Of a stretch of DNA of 64,000 bases, positions 8,506 to 17,493 are shown one piece after another. Location: positions 62,001-126,000 of the forward strand of contig NZ_JACJPX010000009.1 of assembly GCF_014696315.1 (NCBI RefSeq), read 5' to 3'. The first letter of the stretch is position 1, and every line of letters starts with the position of its first letter. The stretch comes from Calothrix membranacea FACHB-236. GTDB taxonomy: Bacteria; Cyanobacteriota; Cyanobacteriia; Cyanobacteriales; Nostocaceae. Under the pieces are notes generated by a model that saw only the letters and a program-made list of their open reading frames with translations, made no database searches and was not told the DNA's origin. The translations under genes were made by a program, and so were the position numbers.

Positions 8506-9651
8506 TCACATTTTTATGGGTAGCGTAACAATGAATAAACTACCTTTACCCAATTCAGATTTCACTAAAATATTACCTTGATGAGCTTCAACAATTCGCC
8601 GCGAAAGGTACAGTCCTAATCCACTACCAGAAGTCTTGTGACTTCCTTGGCGAAATCGTTCAAATAAACTGGCTTGGTCTTCAGCAGAAATACCGTGACC
8701 TGTGTCTTCTACCTCAACAACTAGGTAGCCACTAATTGTTGAATTTTCCGCAGCATCGACATCAAAGTTTTGATTGCTTTCAGTTGTTGAACTAAGACGA
8801 ATATTTACGGAGCCAGAAGCGGTAAATTTAATGGCATTACCGATGAGGTTAGTAAATAGACGATGTAATTCCAAGCGATCGCCCATGATTGTGTTAGTGG
8901 TTAACTCTTCAGCAACTGCCAAATTAATTGCTAATGCTTTTGCTTGAGCTAAGGGTGTTAATTCTCCCACTACTTCCTCCAATAACTGGCTGATATTCAC
9001 TGGTAAAAACGCCAAGGTTTTGCGCCCAGCTTCAAAGCGGTAAACTTCCAATAGAGTATTAACCATCGAAAGCAGATTGGCGTTGCTGCGCGCCATGATG
9101 GTGATTACTTCCTCCATTTGCGGAGACAAGGCTCCTAAAGCACCTTCTTGAAATAATATGAGGACGCGATCGGCTGCTACTAAGGGGGTGCGTAAGTCGT
9201 GGGTGAGGCGGGAGACAAAATCTTCGCGCTGGCGTGCTATTTCATCGCGTTCATCGATACTATGTTTTAAGCGTAAGAGCGATCGCACCCGTGCTAGCAA
9301 TTCATCCACCGTTACAGGCTTACGGATAAAGTCATCAGCGCCTAAATCTAATCCTTTAGCGACATTGGGCGCATCGTGAGCGGTAATCAGCAGTATGGGG
9401 ATATATTGCTGCATAGCAGCATTACCACGAATCCGCCGAGTAACTTCGTAACCATCCATTCCTGGCATCATCAGATCCAACAATACCAAATCACAGGGAG
9501 ATGCTTCTAGTTGAGCTAAAGCCGAAGCACCATTTTCTGCGGTGCTAACTGTGTAGCCTTCTTCCTCCAAAATTGTTTTGATTAAAAACACATTATCTGG
9601 AGAATCATCTACAACCAAAATTTTGTCAGAGCAAGAATTCTGTGAGTTCAT
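8506..9651 (-). CDS. Response regulator-histidine kinase hybrid (REC-HisKA-HATPase)
   Basis: The 381-residue protein starts with a receiver domain (ILVVDDSPDN, phospho-acceptor Asp59 in LLDLMMPGMDG, Lys111 in FIRKPV). A short coiled linker leads to a HisKA domain with His151 in SRLTHDLRTPL. The HATPase domain shows NLIGNAIKF (N box), VEVEDTGHGIS (G1), LFERFRQGSH (F box) and GSGLGLYLSRRIVEAHQG (G2). With no membrane segment it is a cytoplasmic kinase controlled through its own receiver, an arrangement common in cyanobacterial phosphorelays. The partner is not nearby, and the trigger is unknown. Confidence 0.9.
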   Translation of the reverse strand: MNSQNSCSDKILVVDDSPDNVFLIKTILEEEGYTVSTAENGASALAQLEASPCDLVLLDLMMPGMDGYEVTRRIRGNAAMQQYIPILLITAHDAPNVAKGLDLGADDFIRKPVTVDELLARVRSLLRLKHSIDERDEIARQREDFVSRLTHDLRTPLVAADRVLILFQEGALGALSPQMEEVITIMARSNANLLSMVNTLLEVYRFEAGRKTLAFLPVNISQLLEEVVGELTPLAQAKALAINLAVAEELTTNTIMGDRLELHRLFTNLIGNAIKFTASGSVNIRLSSTTESNQNFDVDAAENSTISGYLVVEVEDTGHGISAEDQASLFERFRQGSHKTSGSGLGLYLSRRIVEAHQGNILVKSELGKGSLFIVTLPIKM

Positions 9652-10017
9652 GTAGCGACCAGGTACAGGTAAATTGAATTTTTGTAATCTTATTTATACT
9701 TATATGAATTATATTTAAAGTCCTCTTGAATAAATATTATTTACCTAAAAGCTTAAATCGATTTTTTAATTTTATATAATTTTAAATTATCTAATTTTTT
9801 CTCAGCAAAGAATTACTCACTAATTGAATCATGTTTGGTTAAGTTTTAAAAATAAATTAGTAGCAAGTTGATATATCGTAAACAGCAGGCATTAATTTTA
9901 TTAAGCAAATACACAAAGGCAGCAGCTTTTCCTACCTAGAGAGTAGACCATAGACACAGGTTTAGCGGATACGCTAAAGTAAGACTTTATCCTGTGTCAT
10001 GTCCTCCCTATTTGATA
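9652..10017. other. AT-rich intergenic region with one hairpin
   Basis: No gene is visible. The part next to 9651 should hold the kinase promoter. At 9953-9998 GACACAGG pairs with CCTGTGTC, enclosing a second perfect hairpin TTTAGCG-gata-CGCTAAA; this could be the 3' structure of the small minus-strand frame at 10018-10248 or a separate RNA element. Confidence 0.5.
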
Positions 10018-10248
10018 CTAACCACTAATTTCTGAATTATTTTCCGGTGCGGACTCAGGTAGATATTGTAGAGGCATTTTGAGCAAAACCCAATCGAGAT
10101 AGAGTACGAGAATCTGGATTTTCAGAAATTGGTTCAGGCGTTGGTAGTTATTATCCTTTAAAACCCAAGCCCAGAATTTTTCCAGCAGTAACCCCAGGAT
10201 AATTTCTACAGACTTGTTGATAACTAGGGGAATTAATGTTTCGAGCAT
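10018..10248 (-). CDS. Possible small hydrophobic protein
   Basis: Starting at the ATG at 10248 the frame gives 76 residues; a TTG at 10269 would add seven. The N-terminal two thirds is amphipathic to hydrophobic (LETLIPLVINKSVEIILGLLLEKFWAWVL), followed by LNQFLKIQILVLYLDWVLL and a polar tail. I do not recognise it. It is divergent from the NACHT gene with a ~155-bp shared upstream region, so a functional link to that gene is possible but unproven. Confidence 0.35.
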   Translation of the reverse strand: MLETLIPLVINKSVEIILGLLLEKFWAWVLKDNNYQRLNQFLKIQILVLYLDWVLLKMPLQYLPESAPENNSEISG

Positions 10249-10403
10249 TGCGATCGCCTCAGTAAGCAATAGTGTATTTACGCCCTTCTAAAATCCCTCA
10301 AATTATGTAATCACAAGGCTTTCTGGGTGTGTGAGTTATGTACGCGGTAAGTAGAACTTTTGTTTTACGTCGTTAAAATGGGTAAAAAGTTGTTCATCAA
10401 AAT

Positions 10404-12791
10404 ATGGTCAAGCGATCGCTTCAGGCTTCTCATCAAGGTATTGAGTCTGCAAAGTTAGCTTTAATCGACAAATTTGGAACACAGCAAAAGCTAGCGGACG
10501 CTTTATCCGTTACCCGTCAACCAGTCAATAAATTTTTTAACCGTAAGCCTGTTGATAGCAGCTTATTTGTTGAAATATGCAAAAAATTGGGGCTGGAGTG
10601 GCAAGAAATTCAAGAAAATCGACAATCTGAAGTAAAACAAACTTCAGAGCAAGACTCTGATATTGATGCTCTAGTTCAAGAAATCCGCGAACAGGTTAAA
10701 CCCAGCATTAAAGAAAAGTGTGGAACAATGCGGGTGCTAGATATGCCCCAGCCAATAGAGTTAACTGGTGAACGGGGTATCTATACCAATGTCAACATTT
10801 TGGAGAAAATCACCGGACGCAGACGATTAGATATTCCTGAACTGTTGCAAAATTCTAATCCAGATGACTTTGAGCGGTTTGGACTTAACAGAGTTAAAGA
10901 GAAGCGAGTACCAGGAATAGAAGCAGTACAGCAGCATCAAAAACTGATGGTGTTAGGTAAACCAGGCGCAGGAAAGACTACATTTTTGAAGTATCTGGCT
11001 ATGCAATGTATTGAAGGGAAGTATTTGACAAATCGAGTTCCCTTATTTATCACGCTTAAGGATTTTGCAGAAACATCCAAACAACCAGATTTGTTGAAAT
11101 ACATTGCTCAGCAATTGGCGAATTGTGGAGTACAGGATGCCAGCTTGAGAACAGACCCACTTTTGAGACAGGGTAGGGTATTGCTTTTGTTAGATGGCTT
11201 AGATGAAGTCCGCGAGGAAGATACAAAACGTGTCTTACGGCAAATTAGAGATATTTCCGATCAATTTCATACTAATCAGTTTGTCATTACCTGTCGGATA
11301 GCTGCCAAAGAATACACCTTTGAAAGGTTTACAGAGGTAGAAGTAGCAGATTTTGACGAGGAGCAAATTGCAATCTTTGCTGAAAACTGGTTCCGACTAA
11401 GTGATCTAAACGAAGCAAAACGATTCATCAATAAATTGGAAGAGAACAAGCGAATTCAAGAACTGGCAACTAGTCCATTACTACTAACTTTGCTCTGTCT
11501 AGTGTATGCAGAGAAAAAAGATTTTCCTAAAAGGCGTTCCAAACTTTATCAAGAGGGCTTGAGAATATTACTAAAAAAATGGGATGCAAAAATTTTCAAT
11601 GAACGAGATTATATCTATAAGAATCTCTCAGTACGGCGTAAGGAAGACTTACTTAGTCAAATTGCTTTAGCTACATTTGAGCAGCAGAACTATTTTTTTG
11701 ACCAAGAAACAGTTGAAGTATACATTACTGAGTTTTTCCACAAGCTATATAATACTGACCTAAAGCCAGAAATATTAAGGCCGGATTTTGAAGCTATTTT
11801 AAAATCTGTTGAAGCACAACATGGGCTATTAGTAGAACGAGCAAATGGGATTTACTCTTTTTCTCACCTGACATTTCATGAGTATTTTTCAGCCAGAAAA
11901 ATTGTTGCTAATTCTGCCTGGGAAAAAATAGTTGATTATCTTACGGAAAAACGCTGGCAAGAAGTAATTTTTATAACTACTGAAATGATGCGTAATGCTG
12001 ATGATTTGCTACGCTTGATCAAGCAAAAAGTTGATAGTTTATTAGCGCTTGATGAGAATTTACAGGAGTTTTTAGTATGGGTAGATGAAAAAACCAGGTC
12101 AGTTAATACACCTTACAAATCTGTTGCAGTTCGAGCTTTCTACACTTCAGAGTTAATAGATTATATTCATTTTCTTGACGGCGCTCTGAGTTGGGAACTT
12201 GCTGGTTACTATGAACCTGCTATCGATCCTGATTATGAGAGGGGTTATAATGAATGGCTACAACAACAATTACAAGAAATAGAAGCTTTTAGATTTGGGG
12301 ATGATGACTCCAGCTACAATCCCACGAACAATCCTAGCCAAATAGATATAACTCCCTTTAACTGGGATCTTGCAATTGATTTTGATCTTGAGCAGATTCT
12401 GTCTCAAAATTTTAAATTTACTAATTATGACGGACTTTCTACTCAACTTGAACATGCTATTTCCCACGCTCTTGATTTCCAGTTACAGCAAAAATTGCAA
12501 ATTTTACATATCAAATTGTCAACTTCTGTAACTAATAATTGGGAGGATTGGTTGCAGGAAAATAGTCAAGTCTGGATTGAACAACTCAGAGATATTATGA
12601 TAGAGCATCGTAATATTGGACACGATTGGCAATTTAACTCTTCTCAGAAGCAAATGTTGCAGCAGTACTATGACGCTAATAAGTTGCTAGTCAATTGTAT
12701 GAATAAATATTCTAATATTAGCTGCAAAATTAGGCAAGAAATCGAAGATAGTTTGCTTTTACCAGTGACGAGATTAAAACATAAAAATTAG
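10404..12791 (+). CDS. HTH-NACHT NTPase (candidate bNACHT defence protein)
   Basis: This 795-residue protein begins with an XRE-like helix-turn-helix (residues ~25-70, QKLADALSVTRQPVNKFF). The NACHT module follows: Walker A GKPGAGKTT (185-193), Walker B LLLLDGLDEV (~260-269), sensor-1 VITCRI and an LATSPLLLTLLC helical block. The C-terminal half contains YSFSHLTFHEYFSA, FLVWVDEKT..PYKSVAVRAFY and a final QQYYDANKLLVNC...IEDSLLLP region typical of the cyanobacterial NACHT C-terminal helical domain. STAND NTPases of this kind act as sensors, and bacterial NACHT proteins include known anti-phage proteins. The effector activity is not evident. The gene is monocistronic and A/T-rich compared with its neighbours. 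Confidence 0.85.
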   Translation: MVKRSLQASHQGIESAKLALIDKFGTQQKLADALSVTRQPVNKFFNRKPVDSSLFVEICKKLGLEWQEIQENRQSEVKQTSEQDSDIDALVQEIREQVKPSIKEKCGTMRVLDMPQPIELTGERGIYTNVNILEKITGRRRLDIPELLQNSNPDDFERFGLNRVKEKRVPGIEAVQQHQKLMVLGKPGAGKTTFLKYLAMQCIEGKYLTNRVPLFITLKDFAETSKQPDLLKYIAQQLANCGVQDASLRTDPLLRQGRVLLLLDGLDEVREEDTKRVLRQIRDISDQFHTNQFVITCRIAAKEYTFERFTEVEVADFDEEQIAIFAENWFRLSDLNEAKRFINKLEENKRIQELATSPLLLTLLCLVYAEKKDFPKRRSKLYQEGLRILLKKWDAKIFNERDYIYKNLSVRRKEDLLSQIALATFEQQNYFFDQETVEVYITEFFHKLYNTDLKPEILRPDFEAILKSVEAQHGLLVERANGIYSFSHLTFHEYFSARKIVANSAWEKIVDYLTEKRWQEVIFITTEMMRNADDLLRLIKQKVDSLLALDENLQEFLVWVDEKTRSVNTPYKSVAVRAFYTSELIDYIHFLDGALSWELAGYYEPAIDPDYERGYNEWLQQQLQEIEAFRFGDDDSSYNPTNNPSQIDITPFNWDLAIDFDLEQILSQNFKFTNYDGLSTQLEHAISHALDFQLQQKLQILHIKLSTSVTNNWEDWLQENSQVWIEQLRDIMIEHRNIGHDWQFNSSQKQMLQQYYDANKLLVNCMNKYSNISCKIRQEIEDSLLLPVTRLKHKN

Positions 12792-12886
12792 AGATTTGTC
12801 AGATTAGATAGATTTTTATTATTACCAAGATAGGTATATATTTTGTTCAGAATAAATTGGGCGGTCACTCTCTGATAACAAAACAG

Positions 12887-13302
12887 GCGATCGCTTATTC
12901 TCCAGTAGTGAGATTATTTAAGAGTTGTTGAAATTCTGTTGTCGAGGGAATTGCGATCGCACTCACAGCACAGAATATGTGATCGCTCATTGTCCAGCAG
13001 TGAGATTATCTAAGAGTTGCTGAAATTCTGATGTGGAAGGAATTGCGATCGCACTCACAGCACACAAAAGGCGATCGCTTATTCTCCAGCAGTGAGATTA
13101 TCTAAGAGTTGTTGAAATTCTGTTGTCGAGGGAATTGCGATCGCTCTCTGATCACAAAACAGGCGATCGCTCATTTTTCAGTAGTAAGATTATCTGAGAT
13201 TTGCTGAAATTCGGCTGTAGAAGGAATTGCGATCGCTCATTGTCCAGTAGTGAGATTATCTAAGAGTTGCTGAAATTCGGTTGTCGAAGGAATTGCGATC
13301 GC
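12887..13302 (-). repeat. Five tandem copies of the Rpn gene 3' end
   Basis: A ~74-bp unit bounded at each end by GCGATCGC or a close variant occurs at 12887-12960, 12980-13052, 13071-13144, 13163-13236 and 13229-13302. The last copy is the true 3' end of the gene at 13237-14190. Read on the minus strand, every unit encodes a version of AIAIPSTTEFQQLL(D/N)NLT followed by its own stop. Short spacers (CTCTGATAACAAAACAG or ACTCACAGCACA types) separate the first four, giving a ~92-bp period. Confidence 0.9.
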
Positions 13303-14190
13303 TCTTTTATGAAGTGTCTTTAATACTGATGGTTCTTCTATAGCATTGATAGCTTCCACAATAGCATTTGGCACTTCTCCAAAGCGAGTTTCTAAAACTT
13401 CAATCACGCTTTCTCTCGCAGTCTCAATAATCCCTTCTTCTTTTGCTAATCTTTCAATACTAGTTACGTATCGCATTCTATTTGTCTCCTCGTAATTTCT
13501 CACTTCAGTTTTGAAACTACTTGTCAATTCTTTTGGTAAAACCATCACCCAGTCGATAAATCGAAATAACTCCTGTATATCTTCTCGGCTATATCCCCTT
13601 TCAAAGAGTCGTCTAACTAGGCTTAGTTTCCACTGTAGCCGGCTTTCTGGGTTTCGTTGCGTCGCTTTGGTTTTGAGATGCGCCATCACAATTATCCCAA
13701 AGGGGTTGGTGGTTTGCTCTAGGGTTTCCCAAGTTTGTTCATAGTCCAATAACTTCGCTATGGGAAACTCTAAGCTGACGCGACATCCCCCCAGTTGATA
13801 GCCGTAGCTAGAGGGTCGCCAATTTGCTTGTTCATCGGCTAATACCGCCAAGCTGATGACTCGCTTTTTATGGCGGTCAAATAAGCGGTAATTGTAGGTG
13901 TACATGCGTTCGGCAAATTGGCTGTCATATTGTCCTTGGACTTTTACATGAACCAATACCCAAGCTTCTTCTCCATCCAGTAACCAAACTTTGGCGACTT
14001 TATCAACGAAACGCCGCCCAATTTCCGCATCAGGTTCTAGCTGTTGTAGTTCTGTGTCGAGAAATTCATAAGGTCGTGTCCAGTCAATGGCGGTGTAAGC
14101 TTGGGTGAAAAAGAATTCCAAAAAGCTCTTAAAATATAGCTCAATGATTTCTTTCCAAGGACTATCGTAATCGGTAGATTGCTCGGTCAT
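13237..14190 (-). CDS. Rpn-family (PD-(D/E)XK) nuclease-like protein
   Basis: This 317-residue protein belongs to the Rpn/transposase-like family abundant in filamentous cyanobacteria. Its N-terminal domain has VDKVAKVWL and VLVHVKVQGQYDSQFAERMYTYNYR, followed by LAVLAD, LLDYEQTWETLEQTTNPFGIIV and a helical C-terminal part. Family members usually read H-(I/V)-E-V-Q at the catalytic motif; here the Glu position is Lys83, so nuclease activity is doubtful. Its start lies 3 bp after the ureC stop on the same strand, so it may be read through from the urease transcript. The 3' end is repeated four more times downstream. Confidence 0.75.
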   Translation of the reverse strand: MTEQSTDYDSPWKEIIELYFKSFLEFFFTQAYTAIDWTRPYEFLDTELQQLEPDAEIGRRFVDKVAKVWLLDGEEAWVLVHVKVQGQYDSQFAERMYTYNYRLFDRHKKRVISLAVLADEQANWRPSSYGYQLGGCRVSLEFPIAKLLDYEQTWETLEQTTNPFGIIVMAHLKTKATQRNPESRLQWKLSLVRRLFERGYSREDIQELFRFIDWVMVLPKELTSSFKTEVRNYEETNRMRYVTSIERLAKEEGIIETARESVIEVLETRFGEVPNAIVEAINAIEEPSVLKTLHKRAIAIPSTTEFQQLLDNLTTGQ

Positions 14191-14193
14191 GGA

Positions 14194-15909
14194 CTAAAAC
14201 AAAAAGTATCTTTGGGCCATTGGTAAAACTGTCGCAGGTTCACAAATCAACAATTCGCCATCAGCCCTGACTTCATAGGTTTCTGGATCTACTTCAATCT
14301 GGGGTAACGCATCATTCAGCTTCAAATCTCGCTTAGTTATTTGGCGTGTCCCGGAAACTGCTACCGCCGATTTTCGTAAACCCAACTGACTGGGAATTTC
14401 CCTTTCTAACGCCGCTTGGGAAACAAAAGTTAATGATGTGGCGTGACGCGCACCTGCAAAGCTACCAAACATCGGTCGCATGTGTACTGGTTGCGGTGTG
14501 GGAATGCTGGCGTTAGCGTCGCCCATTTGCGACCATGCAATCATTCCGCCTTTAATGACTATCTCTGGCTTTACGCCAAAAAATGCTGGTCGCCACAAAC
14601 ATAAATCTGCAAGTTTCCCCTCTTCTACTGACCCCACATACTGGGCTATTCCGTGGGTAATGGCTGGGTTAATAGTGTATTTAGCAACATATCTTTTTGC
14701 TCGAAAATTGTCTGCCCTTTGCTCCTCTCCTTGCGGGTTAAGGATTCCCCGTTGCACCTTCATTTTATGAGATGTCTGCCAGGTGCGAATTATTACTTCC
14801 CCGACTCTTCCCATTGCTTGGGAGTCAGAGGAAATCATGCTAAACGCGCCTAAGTCGTGCAAAATATCTTCGGCGGCGATGGTTTCCCGACGGATACGAG
14901 ACTCAGCAAAAGCGACATCTTCCGCGATCGCCGGATCGAGATGGTGACATACCATCAACATATCCAGGTGTTCGTCTAAGGTGTTGAGGGTGTAAGGGCG
15001 TGTGGGGTTGGTGGAAGATGGGAGAACATTCGCCTCGCCACAAACTTTGATAATATCTGGCGCGTGTCCACCCCCTGCGCCTTCGGTGTGGTAGGTGTGG
15101 ATAGCACGATTTTTGAAAGCTGCGATCGTATCTTCGACAAATCCGGCTTCGTTGAGGGTGTCGGTGTGAATTGCCACTTGTACATCATACTCATCCGCGA
15201 CGCTGAGACAAGTGTCAATAGTTGCGGGAGTGGTTCCCCAGTCTTCATGCAGCTTTAACCCCATTGCACCGGCTTGTACTTGTTCCACAAGTCCTTGGGG
15301 TTGACTGGCGTTACCTTTACCTAGAAATCCTAAATTCACAGGAAAAGCATCAGCAGCTTGCAACATCCGGTACATATTCCAAGGGCCTGGGGTGCAGGTA
15401 GTGGCGTTTGTACCTGTAGCGGGGCCTGTACCGCCGCCAATCATCGTAGTAATTCCGGATGCGATCGCAACTTCTATCTGTTGCGGACAAATAAAATGGA
15501 TGTGGGAATCCACACCTCCAGCCGTGAGAATCATCCCTTCCCCAGCTAAAGCTTCGGTTCCGGGGCCGATAATAATATCGACATTATTTTGAATATAAGG
15601 ATTTCCCGCTTTACCAATTTTAAATATTTTGCCGTCTTTAATCCCAATGTCGGCTTTAACTACACCCCACCAATCCAGAATTAAAGCATTTGTAATTACT
15701 AAATCGACTGCACCATCGGCGTTAGAAATAGGCGATTGTCCCATCCCATCCCGGATAACTTTACCGCCACCAAATTTCACTTCATCGCCATAGGTAGTGA
15801 AATCTTGTTCAACTTCAATAAATAATTCCGTATCCGCAAGTCGGACGCGATCGCCTACTGTGGGCCCATAGGTTTCTGCGTAGGCACGGCGATCCATTCT
15901 GTAAGGCAT
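14194..15909 (-). CDS. ureC: Urease subunit alpha
   Basis: A complete 571-residue catalytic subunit that hydrolyses urea to ammonia and carbamate. It has the N-terminal [18 protein letters not shown], nickel ligands in [12 protein letters not shown], the lysine to be carbamylated in [27 protein letters not shown] and the active-site flap MVCHHLD. GGAG lies upstream of the ATG. The subunit is cytoplasmic and needs UreD/E/F/G for nickel loading, of which only UreD is in the window. It is separated from ureB by ~1.6 kb that includes two genes on the opposite strand, so transcription from the ureDAB promoter is doubtful and a promoter in 15910-16080 may be needed. Confidence 0.98.
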   Translation of the reverse strand: MPYRMDRRAYAETYGPTVGDRVRLADTELFIEVEQDFTTYGDEVKFGGGKVIRDGMGQSPISNADGAVDLVITNALILDWWGVVKADIGIKDGKIFKIGKAGNPYIQNNVDIIIGPGTEALAGEGMILTAGGVDSHIHFICPQQIEVAIASGITTMIGGGTGPATGTNATTCTPGPWNMYRMLQAADAFPVNLGFLGKGNASQPQGLVEQVQAGAMGLKLHEDWGTTPATIDTCLSVADEYDVQVAIHTDTLNEAGFVEDTIAAFKNRAIHTYHTEGAGGGHAPDIIKVCGEANVLPSSTNPTRPYTLNTLDEHLDMLMVCHHLDPAIAEDVAFAESRIRRETIAAEDILHDLGAFSMISSDSQAMGRVGEVIIRTWQTSHKMKVQRGILNPQGEEQRADNFRAKRYVAKYTINPAITHGIAQYVGSVEEGKLADLCLWRPAFFGVKPEIVIKGGMIAWSQMGDANASIPTPQPVHMRPMFGSFAGARHATSLTFVSQAALEREIPSQLGLRKSAVAVSGTRQITKRDLKLNDALPQIEVDPETYEVRADGELLICEPATVLPMAQRYFLF

Positions 15910-16080
15910 AATACCACTCCTAGCGATGGTGTTGATTTAAATATTTTTCAGCAACCTGAGGCAGCTAAAGTGAAAATTTTTGTATAGTTTGATATTTGAC
16001 GATAACAGTAAATTTCAGAAAATAAATATTAATGAAAGAGGTTTATGCTATAAATGAGCGTTCTTGGAGGCTTAGATAGA

Positions 16081-16293
16081 ATGACCCTAGCAGATTTAAT
16101 TCCCATAGCTCGCAAGCTTTCGCCATCAGAAAAACTTAAGCTAATTCGCATCCTTGCCGAAGATTTAGATACAGTTGAGGATATTTCTCCGTTGGAACCA
16201 TTCAAAACCTATAATTTACCTACTCCTTATAATAGCTTCGGGGCTGGTGCAGTCTTGATGGAAGCACTCAAATCACAGGATTCCAGTCATTAA
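16081..16293 (+). CDS. Small antitoxin-like protein
   Basis: From the ATG at 16081, preceded by TTGGAGG, the product is 70 residues; a nine-residue longer form could start at 16054 but lacks such a site. The sequence LIPIARKLSPSEKLKLIRILAEDLD is a charged helix seen in small cyanobacterial proteins that sit next to retropepsin-like genes or act as antitoxin-like partners. It ends six bases before the next start, so the two are a pair. Opposite in strand to the urease genes around it, it appears to be part of an insertion. Function unknown. Confidence 0.6.
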   Translation: MTLADLIPIARKLSPSEKLKLIRILAEDLDTVEDISPLEPFKTYNLPTPYNSFGAGAVLMEALKSQDSSH

Positions 16294-16298
16294 GCTGT

Positions 16299-16703
16299 AT
16301 GCGGTTCAAGTATTCCACCACAAATTCTACCCAAAACGAATTTGATAGCTTACCCAGAATTCCCCTAGTTTTAAATCGAGAAAATCACAGCATAGAAGCA
16401 AATGGTTTAGTTGATAGAGGTGCTACTGTAAATGTTATGCCTTATGAGCTAGGGCTTCAGTTGGGTGGAATTTGGGATGAAAGTAAAGCTATTATTCAAT
16501 TGGCAGGAAATCTCAGTAATCAACCTGCTATCCCATTTTTCGCAATGGCTGAAATTAGCAATTTTCCACCAGTACAGTTAGTATTTGCATGGGTAAGCAG
16601 TGTTAATGCTCCTTTAATTCTTGGACAAACTAATTTTTTCTTGGAATTTGATGTTTGTTTTTACCGTTCCAAATTAGAGTTTGAAATTAAACCTATTCAA
16701 TAA
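16299..16703 (+). CDS. Retropepsin-like aspartyl protease family protein
   Basis: This 134-residue protein has the single-domain retropepsin layout: PLVLNRENHSIEANGLVDRGATVNVMPYELGLQLGG (residues ~23-58) for the active-site loop and ...APLILGQTNFFLEFDV near the end for the Ile-x-Gly hairpin. Relatives that I recall have L-V-D-T/S-G-A; here it is D-R-G. The Asp is kept but the conserved hydroxyl residue is lost, so activity is uncertain. It forms a two-gene unit with the small protein just upstream and lies inside the split urease cluster. Confidence 0.65.
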   Translation: MRFKYSTTNSTQNEFDSLPRIPLVLNRENHSIEANGLVDRGATVNVMPYELGLQLGGIWDESKAIIQLAGNLSNQPAIPFFAMAEISNFPPVQLVFAWVSSVNAPLILGQTNFFLEFDVCFYRSKLEFEIKPIQ

Positions 16704-16708
16704 ATAAG

Positions 16709-16785
16709 ATGCAATCGCCTACTGTTGGGCCATAGGTTTCTGAATAAGCACGGCGATCCATTCTATAACTCATAATTATTCCTCA
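16709..16785 (-). pseudogene. Duplicated 5' end of ureC
   Basis: On the minus strand this piece keeps a GAGGA ribosome-binding site, an ATG at 16771-16773 and about 22 codons that read [20 protein letters not shown], matching the first codons of ureC at 15909. After that the frame runs into unrelated sequence and stops. Many differences from ureC are at third codon positions (for example Tyr TAT/TAC, Pro CCA/CCC), so it comes from a diverged ureC rather than a recent copy. It marks one edge of the insertion in the urease operon. Confidence 0.85.
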
Positions 16786-17473
16786 ATGACCTAATATCTT
16801 GACTGGTTTTACCTGTTTTTGTACTTAAATACCAGTCTTTGCCAGTTTTTAAATTCAAATTCCAAACAAATTCCTCATCAATAGGAAGTTGAATTATTGC
16901 TTCTAAACATTGTTTATTATTCAAGCAAGTTTCGTTAAAAGCTTTTATAGGTTGTGAACTTGGAAAATCAGTTTGTTTATGCATTATTGGCAACCAGCCG
17001 TTTTTTATCCACAAACTATAAGTTTTATATTTTTCCAGAAACTCTGAACTTTCATATATATAAATTGTTTTTGCATATGCAGGATAATGAACCTGCTTAT
17101 TCAAATTACTGTATGTAAAACTAAAAGCGCCTAAGCTTTGTGTGACAAACAAAAAAGTTGCAAAAATCCATATTAAAAATACTAGAATTGATATTACTAC
17201 ATCTTGGGATTTTGCCAAAAACCCTTGTCTCTTATTTAAATGAGATGAAAATCTGACTATTATTGCAATAAATATATAGATAAATATAGACAATATGAGT
17301 AATAAAATAATCCCTGAAGTTATACCTTTAAACAGATACCATTCAGGAATTAACTTCCAGTTAAAAATAGACAATGTAATACTAAAAAATAGCCACAGTA
17401 ATAAAATTAAAATACTGGTAAGCGTAATTAATTCTTGATTATTGTGATAGCGTAAAATCCTACTGTCCCGCAT
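16763..17473 (-). CDS. Hypothetical membrane protein between ureB and ureC
   Basis: The 236-residue product has three strong hydrophobic segments (about residues 15-38, 50-75 and 90-115), then a soluble ~120-residue C-terminal domain with aromatic and charged residues and two Cys (ETCLNNKQC). It is not recognised. Its last codons contain the ribosome-binding site and start of the ureC 5' fragment, overlapping in the ATGAGTTATAG sequence, which shows that in the source genome it lay directly upstream of a ureC. A/T content is higher than in the urease genes. A transport or accessory role for urease is possible only by position. Confidence 0.55.
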   Translation of the reverse strand: MRDSRILRYHNNQELITLTSILILLLWLFFSITLSIFNWKLIPEWYLFKGITSGIILLLILSIFIYIFIAIIVRFSSHLNKRQGFLAKSQDVVISILVFLIWIFATFLFVTQSLGAFSFTYSNLNKQVHYPAYAKTIYIYESSEFLEKYKTYSLWIKNGWLPIMHKQTDFPSSQPIKAFNETCLNNKQCLEAIIQLPIDEEFVWNLNLKTGKDWYLSTKTGKTSQDIRSLRNNYEL

Positions 17474-17493
17474 TTTGGCATAACTTAAATTTT

